The notes: generated from the letters alone by a model not told the origin. A DNA stretch of 64,000 nucleotides from Bradyrhizobium diazoefficiens USDA 110 (GCF_000011365.1 NC_004463.1:1240001-1304000); one strand, 5' to 3'; positions 42,140 to 53,207 are shown, counted from the first letter of the stretch. Numbers and translations: made by a program.

Positions 42140-42178
42140 GAGTAGGGTAAGAGACGGGCGACGAGTTTGAGCGGGACC

Positions 42179-42676
42179 ATGAAACGCAAGCCATCGACCG
42201 AGGCAACCGCCGCCTGGATCCGCCTGATGCGGGTGCAGAGCCGCGTGCTCGACTGCGTCGAGCAGGACCTGAAGAAGGCGGGGTTCCCGCCGCTGGCCTG
42301 GTATGACGCGCTGCTCGAACTGTCCCGCGCGCCCTCCGGCGAGTTGCGGCCGGTGGAACTCGAAAGGCAGATGCTGATCCCGCAATACTCCACCTCGCGC
42401 CTGATCGACCGCCTGGTCGATGAGGGCCTTGCCTCGCGGCGCGAATGCAAGATCGACAAGCGCGGACAGTTCGTCGAGATCACGGAAGCCGGCCGCGAGT
42501 TGCAGAAGCGGATGTGGAGTGCCTATTCCGCTGCGATCGAGAAATATGTCGGCTCGAAACTGTCCGATGCCGATGCCGTCAAGCTCAGCGGCCTGCTCGA
42601 CCGGCTGGGCTGCTCGTGCGGCGAGATGAAGCTTCCGCCCGTCGCCAACGTCAACGAAAGCACGCCGCCGCGATGA
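42179..42676 (+). CDS. MarR family transcriptional regulator
   Basis: A 165-residue winged-helix protein. The DNA-binding part reads RAPSGELRPVELERQMLIPQ, then YSTSRLIDRLVDEGLASRRE and the wing CKIDKRGQFVEITEAGREL. MarR dimers usually repress neighbouring detoxification genes and release DNA upon binding phenolic or electrophilic ligands. Four Cys (for instance CSCGEM near the C-terminus) might sense oxidants, though that is speculation. It is divergent from gstA. Confidence 0.9.
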   Translation: MKRKPSTEATAAWIRLMRVQSRVLDCVEQDLKKAGFPPLAWYDALLELSRAPSGELRPVELERQMLIPQYSTSRLIDRLVDEGLASRRECKIDKRGQFVEITEAGRELQKRMWSAYSAAIEKYVGSKLSDADAVKLSGLLDRLGCSCGEMKLPPVANVNESTPPR

Positions 42677-42772
42677 TCGCGCGGCAAACCAGCACGTCCG
42701 CGCGCCCGTCGGTTCGCGGACCATCCCTGTCACCCGCGCATTCGGTCGAAGCGCTTTTGATTAGAGTTTGAT

Positions 42773-44143
42773 ATGGCGCGAGACCAGATCGATATGACGC
42801 CGTTGCAATCGCGCGACGAGCTCGTTGCGTGGTTCGAGGAAGGCTGCAAGGATCCGTCCGAATTCCGCATGGGCACCGAGCACGAGAAGACGCCTTTCAC
42901 GCTCGAAGGGTACCGCCCGGTGCCTTACGAAGGCGCACGCGGCATCGGCGCGCTGCTCGAGGGCATGAAGCTCCTGCTCGGCTGGGAGCCGATCATGGAG
43001 AAGGGCAACATCATCGGCCTCTACGACGTCACCGGCGGCGGCGCGATCTCGCTCGAGCCGGGCGGACAGTTCGAGCTTTCCGGTGCGCCGGTCGAAAACG
43101 TGCACCAGACCCAGAGCGAGCTGATGGCGCATCTGGCGCAGGTGCGCGAGATCGCAGCGCCGCTCGGCATCGGCTTCCTCGGGCTCGGCATGACGCCGTC
43201 CTGGTCGCGCGCCGACATCCCGGTGATGCCCAAGGGCCGCTACAAGATCATGACCAACTACATGCCGAAGGTCGGCCAGTACGGCCTCGACATGATGTAC
43301 CGGACCTGTACGGTGCAGACCAATCTCGACTTCTCCTCCGAAGCCGACATGGTCAAGAAGCTGCGTGTGTCGCTCGCGCTCCAGCCGGTCGCAACCGCGC
43401 TGTTCGCAAATTCGCCGTTCACCGAAGGCAAGCCGAACGGCTTCCTCTCCTTCCGCTCCGAGATCTGGCGCGACACGGACAATGCGCGCGCGGGCATGAT
43501 GCCCTGGGCGTTCGAGGACGGCATGGGCTTCGAGCGCTATGTCGACTACGCGCTCGACGTGCCCATGTATTTCGTCAAGCGCGGCGAAGACTACATCGAC
43601 GTCTCGGGCTCCTCGTTCCGCGCCTTCTTCGACGGCCGCAACAACAATCTTCCCGGCGAGCGGCCGACATTGTCGGACTGGGCCAACCATCTCTCGACGA
43701 TCTTCCCGGAAGTGCGGCTGAAGCGCTATCTCGAGATGCGCGGCTCCGACGGCGGACCGTGGGGCCGTCTGCCGGCGCTGCCGGCGTTCTGGGTCGGGCT
43801 GCTCTATGACGATGTGTCGCTCGATGCCGCCTGGGACATGGTGAAGCACTGGAGCGCGCATGAGCGTCAGGCCCTGCGCGACGACGTGCCGCGCTTCGGC
43901 TTCAAGGCGCGGATCAAGGACCGCTATCTGTTCGAGATCGCCAAGGAATGCCTCGTTCTGGCACATGCCGGCCTGCGCCGGCGCGGCCGGATCGACCAGC
44001 TCGGCCGCGACGAAACGCGGCATTTGGAGCCGCTCGACCGCATTATCGATTCCGGCCGCACGCCGGCCGAGGAAATGCTCGAGAAGTTCAACGGCCCCTG
44101 GAAGGGCTCCGTGGAACCGGCCTACGCGGAGTACGCGTTCTAG
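42773..44143 (+). CDS. gshA: Glutamate--cysteine ligase (plant/alphaproteobacterial type)
   Basis: A 456-residue enzyme making gamma-glutamylcysteine, the first step of glutathione synthesis. The N-terminal EFRMGTEHEKTPFTLEGYRP contains the ExE metal/ATP residues. ISLEPGGQFELSGAP and TNYMPKVGQYGLDMMYRTCT are hallmark segments of the GCS2-like plant-type group found in rhizobia. The neighbouring gst/marR genes suggest a glutathione-related neighbourhood. The ribosome binding site is weak (TTAGAGTTTGAT). Confidence 0.95.
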   Translation: MARDQIDMTPLQSRDELVAWFEEGCKDPSEFRMGTEHEKTPFTLEGYRPVPYEGARGIGALLEGMKLLLGWEPIMEKGNIIGLYDVTGGGAISLEPGGQFELSGAPVENVHQTQSELMAHLAQVREIAAPLGIGFLGLGMTPSWSRADIPVMPKGRYKIMTNYMPKVGQYGLDMMYRTCTVQTNLDFSSEADMVKKLRVSLALQPVATALFANSPFTEGKPNGFLSFRSEIWRDTDNARAGMMPWAFEDGMGFERYVDYALDVPMYFVKRGEDYIDVSGSSFRAFFDGRNNNLPGERPTLSDWANHLSTIFPEVRLKRYLEMRGSDGGPWGRLPALPAFWVGLLYDDVSLDAAWDMVKHWSAHERQALRDDVPRFGFKARIKDRYLFEIAKECLVLAHAGLRRRGRIDQLGRDETRHLEPLDRIIDSGRTPAEEMLEKFNGPWKGSVEPAYAEYAF

Positions 44144-44256
44144 ACCAACAGGCCAACGACCGGGACTTAAGCCGTTCATCGCCCATACAGGTTTGCGGCG
44201 ATCAAATGACCGGCTGAAAAAACCTGAGCGTCGTCAATAACTCGAAAGCTGTTCTG

Positions 44257-44829
44257 ATGGGGAAGGGCCGCCTGTCCGTCATGGCAAGGGTCTTGGCAAG
44301 CGTCGTGGCATGCGCCGCGCTGCTCTCGCTCGTGCTTGCGAGCTGGCCTGCGCGCGCCCAGACGGCATTCGACCGGCCCGGCGGTGACTATTTCAGCACG
44401 CCGGTCACATCGGGCGACCCCGAGGATTGCGCGCTGCTGTGCGAGCGCGACCGCCGTTGCCGCTCGTGGAGCTTCAGCTATCCCGACATCGACGGCGCCG
44501 GGGCGGTGTGCTGGCTCAAGAACACGGTGCCGCCGCGCGTGCCGGGCAATTGCTGCATCTCCGGTGTGCGCGGCGCCGGCGTGATCGAGCCGCGCGTCGA
44601 AGGCGTGGAGACCTCGATCGACCGCCCCGGTGGCGACCTGCGCAATTTTGAACTCAAGGACGGCGAAGGCGAGGAGGCGTGCAAGGCCGCCTGCACCGCC
44701 GACAACAAATGCCGCGCCTTCACCTATGCCCGTCCCGGCTACACCGGCCGCGAAGCGCGGTGCTTCCTGAAAAAGGAAATCAAGCCGCCGCGCCGCAAGG
44801 CGGGGTTCACGTCGGGCGTGGTGCGGTAG
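44257..44829 (+). CDS. Secreted protein with two PAN/Apple-like domains
   Basis: A 190-residue protein with a signal peptide (about residues 1-35, ending ARAQ). The mature part holds two related domains, each starting DRPGGD: one from about 39 (CALLCERDRRCRSWSFSYP) and one from about 128 (CKAACTADNKCRAFTYARPG). The Cys spacing and the CxxxCxxxxxCxxxxY/F pattern are those of PAN/Apple domains, which bind proteins or carbohydrates through disulphide-held loops. The family is common in bradyrhizobia; its ligand is unknown. Confidence 0.85.
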   Translation: MGKGRLSVMARVLASVVACAALLSLVLASWPARAQTAFDRPGGDYFSTPVTSGDPEDCALLCERDRRCRSWSFSYPDIDGAGAVCWLKNTVPPRVPGNCCISGVRGAGVIEPRVEGVETSIDRPGGDLRNFELKDGEGEEACKAACTADNKCRAFTYARPGYTGREARCFLKKEIKPPRRKAGFTSGVVR

Positions 44830-44854
44830 GATTTAGCTAGCGTCGAATACACGG

Positions 44855-44942
44855 TCGTCATGCCCGGGCTTGTCCCGGGCATCCACGTCGTTTCTCCATC
44901 GCGGCTGCGCGTGGATGGCCGGGTCAAGCCCGGCCATGACGT
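44855..44942. repeat. Intergenic inverted repeat (GTCATGCCCGGGC family)
   Basis: GTCATGCCCGGGCTTGTCC at the left is mirrored by GGTCAAGCCCGGCCATGAC at the right, with inner arms ATCCACG and CGTGGAT. It can form a long imperfect hairpin between convergent genes and may end transcription from both. Confidence 0.75.
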
Positions 44943-44953
44943 GGCGAGGCATC

Positions 44954-45520
44954 TCACTCCGCCGCAATGACCGTGAGCTCCGGCCACAGCGCCTTCCATC
45001 GCGCGGCCTTCGCCGCGTAATTGGCAATGGAAAAATTCTGTGCCCGATTGGGCCGCACGATCAATCGCGCGACGTCGTCGAACCCGTGCGGCGCATAGAC
45101 GTCGAAGCTCCCGCCCGCGGGTTGGATACCGAGCTGGGTATTCTCCGTCAGGAAGCGGTCGATGCCGTCGGTTGAACGCGTCAACGGCGGATAGGGCAGG
45201 CCGTGCTTGTCGGGGTACCACAGATGCACGCGCGCCTGATTGCGGATCTCGACCTTGACGCCGAGATGCGCCAGCCGTGCCTGCAGCTTGCGGATCACCG
45301 CGTCTTCCGCCTCCCACGACGTATCGGGATCGAAATAGAACACGTCGTAGTCGGCGATGCCGTGATCGACGGCGCGGCCCGTGAGCACGTTCCACACCGT
45401 CTGCACCAGGCAACCTGCGACCAGCCACGCATCCGGAAGGGCGAGCCGCGCGAGTTCGTCGATGATCGTAACGTTGACGGGATTTCTCAGCGCGAGCGCG
45501 AGGAATTCGTCGCGGTTCAT
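44954..45520 (-). CDS. Nucleotidyltransferase family protein (DUF925/COG3575 type)
   Basis: A 188-residue protein from the ATG at 45520 (MNRDEFLALALRNP), with GTGAGGTGAGG-like purines upstream on the minus strand. DAWLVAGCLVQTVWNVLTGR and GIADYDVFYFDPDTSWEAED carry the nucleotidyltransferase-fold pattern with acidic metal ligands (DYDVFYFD). The family is described only as nucleotidyltransferase-like; a target is unknown. It follows lepB by 22 bases on the same strand. Confidence 0.82.
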   Translation of the reverse strand: MNRDEFLALALRNPVNVTIIDELARLALPDAWLVAGCLVQTVWNVLTGRAVDHGIADYDVFYFDPDTSWEAEDAVIRKLQARLAHLGVKVEIRNQARVHLWYPDKHGLPYPPLTRSTDGIDRFLTENTQLGIQPAGGSFDVYAPHGFDDVARLIVRPNRAQNFSIANYAAKAARWKALWPELTVIAAE

Positions 45521-45542
45521 CGTGAGGTGAGGAGACTTCCGG

Positions 45543-46322
45543 TCAATGCACGGCGGTGAAGAACCGCGCGAGGCGGAAACCGGACAGCCAGGTCCACACC
45601 GGCTGGCCGCGCATGCCGAGGTCCCAGGAGCCGAGCACGGCATCCGCGCGTCCGACCAGATTGTCGATCGGCAGCAGACCGACGCCGCCGGAGCGCAGCG
45701 GCACGCGGCTGTCGGCGGAGTTGTCTCTGTTATCGCCGAGCACGAAGAGATGTCCGGCCGGCACCGTCACCTCCGGCGTGTTGTCGAGCGGGCCATTGTC
45801 GCGCATCTTGAAGATCAGGTGCGAGACGCCGTTCGGCAGCGTCTCGACATAGCGGTAGGCAGGCTCGCTGCCGCCATTGTCGTCCTCGGCGGCGCCGATG
45901 CCGTCGGGCTTGAGCTCGGCGGGCCGGTCATTGATGAAGAGCTGGCCCTGCCGCATCTGGATGCGGTCGCCGGGCAGACCCACCACGCGCTTGACCCAGG
46001 CCTGCGAGCGATCGCCGGGCCAGCGGAACACCACGACGTCGCCCTGCTTCGGCGTCTCCGCGAACACGCGGCCGCTCTCGGGCAGGTTGATCTGGATCGG
46101 CAGCGACGAGGTGCCGTAGCCGTAGGGGAATTTCGAGGCGAGCAGGGCGTCGCCGATCAGCAGCGTCGGCTCCATCGAGCCCGACGGCACGTAGAACGGC
46201 TCGGCGAGCGCGCCCTTGGCGATGAACACCGCGGCGACGATGCCGGCGAGTTGCACCAGTTGCCCGCCCCAACCGCTGCTCTTCCGCTTGGTGGTGGTCG
46301 CAGTCATCTTCTCAACACTCAT
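45543..46322 (-). CDS. lepB: Signal peptidase I
   Basis: A 259-residue inner-membrane protease that removes signal peptides. One N-terminal membrane segment (about 21-40) is followed by box B, YVPSGSMEPTLL, with catalytic Ser49; box D, WVKRVVGLPGD, gives the general-base Lys111; box E is LGDNRDNSADSR. The ATG at 46322 overlaps the tldD stop by four bases; an in-frame ATG at 46307 is an alternative. The genome may carry a second copy near rnc. Confidence 0.93.
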   Translation of the reverse strand: MSVEKMTATTTKRKSSGWGGQLVQLAGIVAAVFIAKGALAEPFYVPSGSMEPTLLIGDALLASKFPYGYGTSSLPIQINLPESGRVFAETPKQGDVVVFRWPGDRSQAWVKRVVGLPGDRIQMRQGQLFINDRPAELKPDGIGAAEDDNGGSEPAYRYVETLPNGVSHLIFKMRDNGPLDNTPEVTVPAGHLFVLGDNRDNSADSRVPLRSGGVGLLPIDNLVGRADAVLGSWDLGMRGQPVWTWLSGFRLARFFTAVH

Positions 46323-47758
46323 GCGCCTGTTCCACCCACCGTAATGCGTTCCATCAGAAGCGACGGCTGGCCGACGCCAACCGGCACGCCCTGGCCGTTC
46401 TTGCCGCAGGTGCCGATGCCGGTATCGAGCGCGAGATCGTTGCCGATCATGCGGATGCGATGCAGGTCGGTTGGCCCGTTGCCGATCAGCATGGCGCCCT
46501 TCAGCGGGGCGCCGATCTTGCCGTTCTCGATCTTGTAGGCCTCGGTGCACTGAAACACGTATTTGCCCGAGGTGATGTCGACCTGGCCGCCGCCGAAATT
46601 CGCGGCGAAGACGCCGTTCTTCACCGACGCCAGGATCTCGGCCGGATCGCGATCGCCCGCGAGCATGTAGGTGTTGGTCATGCGCGGCATCGGCACATGG
46701 GCATAGCCCTGGCGGCGGCCGTTGCCGGTCGGCTTCATGTTCATCAGCCGCGCGTTCTGGCGGTCCTGCATGTAGCCGACCAGGATGCCGTCCTCGATCA
46801 GCACGGTGCGATTGGTCGGCGTGCCCTCGTCGTCGATCGAGAGCGAGCCGCGGCGCGAGGCAATAGTGCCGTCGTCGACCACGGTGACGCCCTTGGCCGC
46901 GACCTGCCGGCCCATCAGGCCGGCAAAGGCCGAGGTCCTCTTGCGGTTGAAGTCGCCTTCGAGCCCGTGGCCGACCGCTTCATGCAGCATCACGCCGGGC
47001 CAGCCTGCGCCAAGCACGACGTCCATCTCGCCGGCAGGGGCGGGAATGGACTCCAGGTTGACCAGCGCCTCGCGCAGCGCGCCGTCGGCGGCGTCGCGCC
47101 AGTTCTTGCTCTCGATGAATTCGGCATAGCCGGCGCGGCCGCCATAGCCCTTGCTGCCGCTCTCCTGGCGGTCGCCCTGGCCGGCGACGACGGAGATGTT
47201 GACGCGCACCAGCGGGCGGATGTCGCGATAGCTCTCGCCGTCGGGCCGCAGGATCTCGACCACCTGCCAGGTTGCGCCCAGGCTGACGCTGACCTGCCGC
47301 ACCCGCGGATCCTTGTCGCGCAGATAGGCGTCGATCTCGGCGAGCAGCTTGACCTTGGTCTCGAAGCCCGGCGCATCGAGCGGGTTGTCGTCGCCATAGA
47401 GGCGCACATTGGTATGCGGGGGAGGGGCCGAAAAGCTGCCGGAGTAGCCGCCGCGCACGGCGGCAACCGCGTCGGCGGCGCGAATCAGGGCCGGCAGCGA
47501 CACGTCGGAGGAATGGGCGTAGCCGACCGCGTCGTCCTTGACGGCGCGCAGGCCAAAACCCTGGGAGGTGTCGTAGGTCGCCTGCTTCAGCCGCCCATTG
47601 TCGAACATCAGCGCTTCGGTCTGGCTGTACTCCAGGAACAGCTCGCCGTCGTCGGCGCCGGCAAGCCCGCGCGCGACCTCGTGGCGAACCTGGTCGCGGT
47701 CGAGATTGGCGCGGTCGAGCAGGGAGGTTGTGTCGGGATTGGTCATGTGTCCGTCCAT
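46319..47758 (-). CDS. tldD: Metalloprotease TldD
   Basis: A 479-residue protein of the TldD/PmbA (U62) family. The zinc motif HEAVGHGLEGD (about residues 257-267, HExxxH) is intact. With PmbA/TldE it degrades unfolded peptides and matures modified peptides; the partner gene is not in this window. The ATG at 47758 has little upstream signal; ATG 47746 (MTNPDTTSLL) preceded by GGACGGAC is a reasonable alternative. It overlaps lepB at its end, so both are probably in one transcript. Confidence 0.93.
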   Translation of the reverse strand: MDGHMTNPDTTSLLDRANLDRDQVRHEVARGLAGADDGELFLEYSQTEALMFDNGRLKQATYDTSQGFGLRAVKDDAVGYAHSSDVSLPALIRAADAVAAVRGGYSGSFSAPPPHTNVRLYGDDNPLDAPGFETKVKLLAEIDAYLRDKDPRVRQVSVSLGATWQVVEILRPDGESYRDIRPLVRVNISVVAGQGDRQESGSKGYGGRAGYAEFIESKNWRDAADGALREALVNLESIPAPAGEMDVVLGAGWPGVMLHEAVGHGLEGDFNRKRTSAFAGLMGRQVAAKGVTVVDDGTIASRRGSLSIDDEGTPTNRTVLIEDGILVGYMQDRQNARLMNMKPTGNGRRQGYAHVPMPRMTNTYMLAGDRDPAEILASVKNGVFAANFGGGQVDITSGKYVFQCTEAYKIENGKIGAPLKGAMLIGNGPTDLHRIRMIGNDLALDTGIGTCGKNGQGVPVGVGQPSLLMERITVGGTGA

Positions 47759-47847
47759 TATCTGGAGATGTGGGGCAAGATAATGGTTTCAGACCAGTTC
47801 CGCGAGGGCGCGAAGCCTCACATTACGGAAACAATAGGTCCAGCTGC

Positions 47848-48381
47848 CTACGGCAGCTTGTCGTACCCCTCACCCAGTCCGTTCAGGCTGAGCGGGAAGC
47901 CGATGCCTTCTTCCGGCGTCTCGAAGATGATGAAGGTCGCGGTCTTGGCGGTGCGGAGCTGGCCGAGCAGCTTGTCGTCCATGACGACCTCGGCGACGCA
48001 GCCATTGGGCAGGCAGCGGACGAAGCCGGCGCGGCCGACGTCCTGATTGTCGAGCTTCAGCCCGAGGCCGGAGGGCAGCAGGACGCCGAGGGGGGCGACC
48101 ACGCGCATCAGGCGGCTCTTCTGGTCGGCGGTCTTGAGCACGATCACGGTCAGGCCGGCATTGGAGCGGTCTTCGGCCACGACGCTCTGGATCAGGGCGC
48201 ATTGCTCGGCCTGGGCGCCCGGCGGGGTGTCGCAGCGAATCTGCCAGTCGCCATGGACGGAGCGCACCGCGCCCTGCGCATGGGCGAGGCTGGGTAAAGC
48301 AAGGAGAAGGGCGGCGGCCAGAAGGCCGATCAGCGCGTTGAGGCTGCTATCCGGCCTTGCCATGCATCTCGAAAGCCCCAT
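47848..48381 (-). CDS. Invasion-associated locus B (IalB) family secreted protein
   Basis: A 177-residue product from the ATG at 48381, preceded by GAGGGA. A signal peptide ends about residue 36 (LPSLAHAQ). The mature domain has VHGDWQIRCDTPPGAQAEQC, then ALIQSVVAE and FVRCLPNGCVAEVVMDDKLL, the Cys pattern of IalB. Named after Bartonella, the family is common in non-pathogenic alphaproteobacteria, where its function is unknown. It is the likely first gene ahead of tldD, 89 bases apart. Confidence 0.88.
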   Translation of the reverse strand: MGLSRCMARPDSSLNALIGLLAAALLLALPSLAHAQGAVRSVHGDWQIRCDTPPGAQAEQCALIQSVVAEDRSNAGLTVIVLKTADQKSRLMRVVAPLGVLLPSGLGLKLDNQDVGRAGFVRCLPNGCVAEVVMDDKLLGQLRTAKTATFIIFETPEEGIGFPLSLNGLGEGYDKLP

Positions 48382-48828
48382 CGGGGTCGGTCCCTCTGCT
48401 CGCTTGGGTCGCTTGCGCGGGTGGACTGATACGGAAATGACGGCGTCTTGAAGGCAATTCCCAAGCAAATTCCGCGCCGCCGAGGCCGCCGCCGCCGGCA
48501 CGAATCAGGTTCCTGTGCGGCCGTTCGCCAGTGCCTACAACGGGCAATTCCGCTGTCAAGCCGCAGCATCCCGGGAAACGGTATTTTTGTCTGATGTTAC
48601 TAGGAAATATCTTGCGGGTGATCGCTGGCAGATGGGGTTCAAGACTGCATTGCGATAGATCAAGAATTATGGTTTGAGAAGCTTGATTTCGGCGTTCTAG
48701 CGATCTGGCCCCAATTCCTCTTAGAGGTATTCTTGAGTGGCGGTTTGTCAGACGGACGGATCGAATAAGCGTTTCCCGGAAATAGGGGGACGCACCTGGG
48801 GTGATTTCGTAAGGGGAGCGCGAACGGC
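48382..48828. other. Intergenic region upstream of ctaC
   Basis: A 447-base gap between the divergent IalB gene and ctaC. It is comparatively AT-rich from 48570 to 48780 and must hold the cytochrome oxidase operon promoter. A FixK/FNR-like box lies at 48650-48663. No protein gene is supported there, and I see no other clear element. Confidence 0.6.
48650..48663. promoter_or_regulatory. FixK/FNR-like box upstream of ctaC
   Basis: TTGC-GATAGA-TCAA fits the FixK2-type pattern TTG(A/C)-N6-(T/G)CAA known from Bradyrhizobium and 8 of 10 defined bases of the FNR-type TTGAT-N4-ATCAA. It lies about 165 bases before the ctaC start. The match is short and could be chance. Confidence 0.35.
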
Positions 48829-49668
48829 ATGAGGATGTCGAAGGGCCGGGTAGGCCGGCATTTGCTGGGATTGGCCGTAGCTGGTCTGACACTGGCGACG
48901 GGCAGCGCGGCATTTGCCGAGCTTGGGCAGCCGGCGCCATGGGAGTGGACGCTCCAGCAGTCCGGCTCGCCGGTGATGGACAATATCGTCTGGTTCCACA
49001 ACTTCCTGTTCGTGCTCATCGCGCTGATTACGCTGTTCGTTCTGGCGCTGCTGGTGGTCGTGGTCATCAAGTTCAACGCGAGGGCCAATCCGGTGCCGTC
49101 GCGGACCACCCACAACACGCTGATCGAGGTGGCCTGGACGCTGGTTCCGGTGCTGATCCTGGTCGGCATCTCGGTGCCGTCGTTCCGCCTGCTGTTCCTG
49201 GAGCTCGACGTGCCGAAGGCGGACCTGACCATCAAGGCGACCGGCAAGCAGTGGTACTGGTCCTACGCCTATCCCGACAACGGCAAGTTCGAGTTCGACT
49301 CGCTGATGGCCCAGGACAAGCAGCCCCGCCTGCTCGGCGTCGACAACGAGATGGTGGTGCCGGTCAACAAGGTGATTCGTGTTCAGGTGACCGGTGCGGA
49401 CGTCATCCACGCCTTCGCGCTGCCGGCGTTCGGCGTGAAGATCGACGCCATTCCGGGGCGACTGAACGAAACCTGGTTCAAGGCCGCCAAGACCGGCATG
49501 TTCTACGGCCAATGCTCGGAGCTCTGCGGCAAGGATCACGCCTTCATGCCGATCGCGATTCGCGTCGTGGAAGACAAGGAATTCGCCTCCTGGGTCGAAA
49601 CGGCGAAGAAGAAGTTTGCGAGCGGTGGCACCGGCACCTACGCCTCCGCGGCCGGCCCGACGCAGTAG
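48829..49668 (+). CDS. ctaC: Cytochrome c oxidase subunit II
   Basis: A 279-residue protein with a signal peptide (about 1-30), two membrane helices (about 54-80 and 98-124) and a periplasmic cupredoxin domain. All CuA ligands are present: His194, Cys229, Glu231, Cys233, His237 and Met240 (from GQCSELCGKDHAFM). The aromatic electron-entry patch QWYWSY is seen. CuA receives electrons from cytochrome c. AGGGGAG precedes the ATG. First gene of the cta cluster. Confidence 0.97.
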   Translation: MRMSKGRVGRHLLGLAVAGLTLATGSAAFAELGQPAPWEWTLQQSGSPVMDNIVWFHNFLFVLIALITLFVLALLVVVVIKFNARANPVPSRTTHNTLIEVAWTLVPVLILVGISVPSFRLLFLELDVPKADLTIKATGKQWYWSYAYPDNGKFEFDSLMAQDKQPRLLGVDNEMVVPVNKVIRVQVTGADVIHAFALPAFGVKIDAIPGRLNETWFKAAKTGMFYGQCSELCGKDHAFMPIAIRVVEDKEFASWVETAKKKFASGGTGTYASAAGPTQ

Positions 49669-49696
49669 GCGTCGGGTAAAGGCTCGAGGGGACTGA

Positions 49697-51382
<1,686 letters not shown>

Positions 51383-51390
51383 GCGATCAC

Positions 51391-51417
51391 CCGCGGCGCC
51401 CATGACGGGCGCCGCGG
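51391..51417. other. Intercistronic hairpin between ctaD and ctaB
   Basis: CCGCGGCGCCC (51391-51401) pairs perfectly with 51407-51417 around the loop ATGAC. No T-tract follows, so it is unlikely to be a full terminator. It may protect the ctaCD transcript from 3' decay or lower expression of the downstream assembly genes. Confidence 0.6.
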
Positions 51418-51442
51418 CTCCATAACGAAGCGAGTTGATTTA

Positions 51443-52387
51443 GTGTCCGTCCTCGACCAGAACGCCGTCGACATCAATCCCCGCATCTCCGAAGCGGAGG
51501 TGGGCGACTACATTGCGCTGCTCAAGCCGCGGGTGATGTCGCTGGTGATCTTCACCGCGCTGGTCGGAATGGCGATGGCGCCCGGGCATTTCCACCCGGT
51601 GCTGGCGATCACCTCGCTGCTCTGCATCGCCGTCGGCGCCGGCGCCTCCGGGGCGCTCAACATGGCGCTCGAAGGCGATATCGACGCCAAGATGTCGCGC
51701 ACGGCGAACCGGCCGATTCCGCGTGGCCGCATCACCCGTCCCGAGGCGATGACGTTCGGCATGACGCTCGCCTTCTTCTCGGTGATGACGCTCGGCATCC
51801 TCGTCAACTGGATCGCGGGCGCGCTGCTCGCCTTCACCATCTTCTTCTACGTCGTGATCTACACGATGTGGCTGAAGCGCTGGACCGCGCAGAACATCGT
51901 GATCGGCGGCGCCGCCGGTGCGTTGCCGCCGGTGGTGGCCTGGGCCGCGGTGACTGGCACGGTCGACGTCGAGCCGCTGCTTCTCTTCGCCATCATCTTC
52001 TTCTGGACCCCGCCGCATTTCTGGGCGCTGGCGCTGTTCCGCTCGGACGATTACGCGCGCGCCGGCATTCCGATGCTGCCCAATGTCGCCGGTCCCGATG
52101 CGACCCGCCTCCAGATCCTGCTCTACACGATCGTGCTGATCGCGGTGGCCGCCGCGCCCTGGGCGCTCGGCTATTTCGACGCCGTCTACGGTGTCGTCTC
52201 GCTGATCCTCGGCGCCGGCATGCTGGTGCTCGCGATCAACGTCTATATGCGCCGCGAGCGCAGCCAGTCGTTGCGCGCCACGCGAAAACTGTTCGCCTTC
52301 TCCATCCTTTACCTGTTCGCGCTGTTCGCGACCCTGCTGGCCGAGGTCGTGTTCCGGGCGCTTGCTCCGATGGCAGGGGGCGCATGA
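51443..52387 (+). CDS. ctaB: Protoheme IX farnesyltransferase (heme O synthase)
   Basis: A 314-residue UbiA-type prenyltransferase with about nine helices. The signature NRPIPRGRI lies in the first catalytic loop; the polyprenyl-diphosphate/Mg motif [16 protein letters not shown] precedes it. It converts heme B to heme O for the aa3 oxidase. The start is GTG at 51443, and the stop overlaps the next small gene by four bases (ATGA). Confidence 0.95.
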   Translation: MSVLDQNAVDINPRISEAEVGDYIALLKPRVMSLVIFTALVGMAMAPGHFHPVLAITSLLCIAVGAGASGALNMALEGDIDAKMSRTANRPIPRGRITRPEAMTFGMTLAFFSVMTLGILVNWIAGALLAFTIFFYVVIYTMWLKRWTAQNIVIGGAAGALPPVVAWAAVTGTVDVEPLLLFAIIFFWTPPHFWALALFRSDDYARAGIPMLPNVAGPDATRLQILLYTIVLIAVAAAPWALGYFDAVYGVVSLILGAGMLVLAINVYMRRERSQSLRATRKLFAFSILYLFALFATLLAEVVFRALAPMAGGA

Positions 52388-52557
52388 TCGCGGTGGCGGA
52401 CAAACCCGAGCCAGATGGAATCGTTCTCACCGAGGCGCAGAAGAAGAGCCGCCGTCAGCGCTCGATCGCGATCGCGCTCGCGCTCGGCGTGCTCGTGGTG
52501 CTGTTCTTCGCCGTCACCATGGTCAAGGGACCGGCAGTTCTAGTCCGGCCGATGTAG
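52384..52557 (+). CDS. CoxF-like small membrane protein of the cta operon
   Basis: A 57-residue protein with a charged N-terminus ([13 protein letters not shown]) and one membrane segment ([20 protein letters not shown]). Such a short gene between ctaB and ctaG is a standing feature of alphaproteobacterial cta operons and is usually called coxF or hypothetical. It overlaps ctaB by four bases and precedes ctaG by five, so coupling is tight. Its role, probably oxidase assembly, is not known. Confidence 0.85.
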   Translation: MIAVADKPEPDGIVLTEAQKKSRRQRSIAIALALGVLVVLFFAVTMVKGPAVLVRPM

Positions 52558-52562
52558 GGAAA

Positions 52563-53207
52563 ATGGATCACGAGCCGACCATATCGCGGGATCAGAGCCG
52601 GACGGCCAGGAAAGGCGTCGGTAAGGGCCTCGGTCGTGACGTGCTGGTCGCCTCGATCTGCGGCGGCGTGGTGGCGCTGATGGTCGGCGCCTCCTATGCG
52701 GCGGTGCCGTTCTACAACTGGTTCTGCCGCGCTACCGGTTTCAACGGCACGACCCAGGTCGCGACCGCCGCGCCGGCCACCGGTCCGATCGCGCGGAAGA
52801 TCGCGGTGCGCTTCGATTCCAACGTCGCGCCCGGTCTGCCCTGGAAGTTCGAGCCGGAGCAGAGCGAGATCGAGGTCAATATCGGCCAGGTCACGACCGT
52901 CTTCTACACCGTGACCAACCAGGCCGCGCGCACCACTGCCGGCCAGGCCGCCTACAACGTCGCGCCGCTGACGGTCGGGTCCTACTTCCAGAAGATCAAC
53001 TGCTTCTGCTTCACCGAGCAGACCATGGCGCCCGGTGAGAAGCGCGAGATGCCGGTCGTGTTCTACGTCGATCCGTCGATCGCCGACGACCACGAGAACG
53101 ACGGGCTCAGCACGATCACGCTGTCCTACACGTTCTACCCGGTGAAGGATCCGGTGGTGAAGCCGCTCGCGTCCGGGGAAGGCGACAAACGCAAGGGAAA
53201 TCTCTGA
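52563..53207 (+). CDS. ctaG: Cytochrome c oxidase assembly protein CtaG/Cox11
   Basis: A 214-residue protein with one N-terminal membrane helix (about 27-49) and a periplasmic immunoglobulin-like domain. [15 protein letters not shown] and [15 protein letters not shown] (Cys147, Cys149) are the Cox11 hallmarks; the Cys pair binds Cu(I) for insertion into CuB of subunit I. The gene starts five bases after the small coxF-like gene. Confidence 0.95.
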   Translation: MDHEPTISRDQSRTARKGVGKGLGRDVLVASICGGVVALMVGASYAAVPFYNWFCRATGFNGTTQVATAAPATGPIARKIAVRFDSNVAPGLPWKFEPEQSEIEVNIGQVTTVFYTVTNQAARTTAGQAAYNVAPLTVGSYFQKINCFCFTEQTMAPGEKREMPVVFYVDPSIADDHENDGLSTITLSYTFYPVKDPVVKPLASGEGDKRKGNL

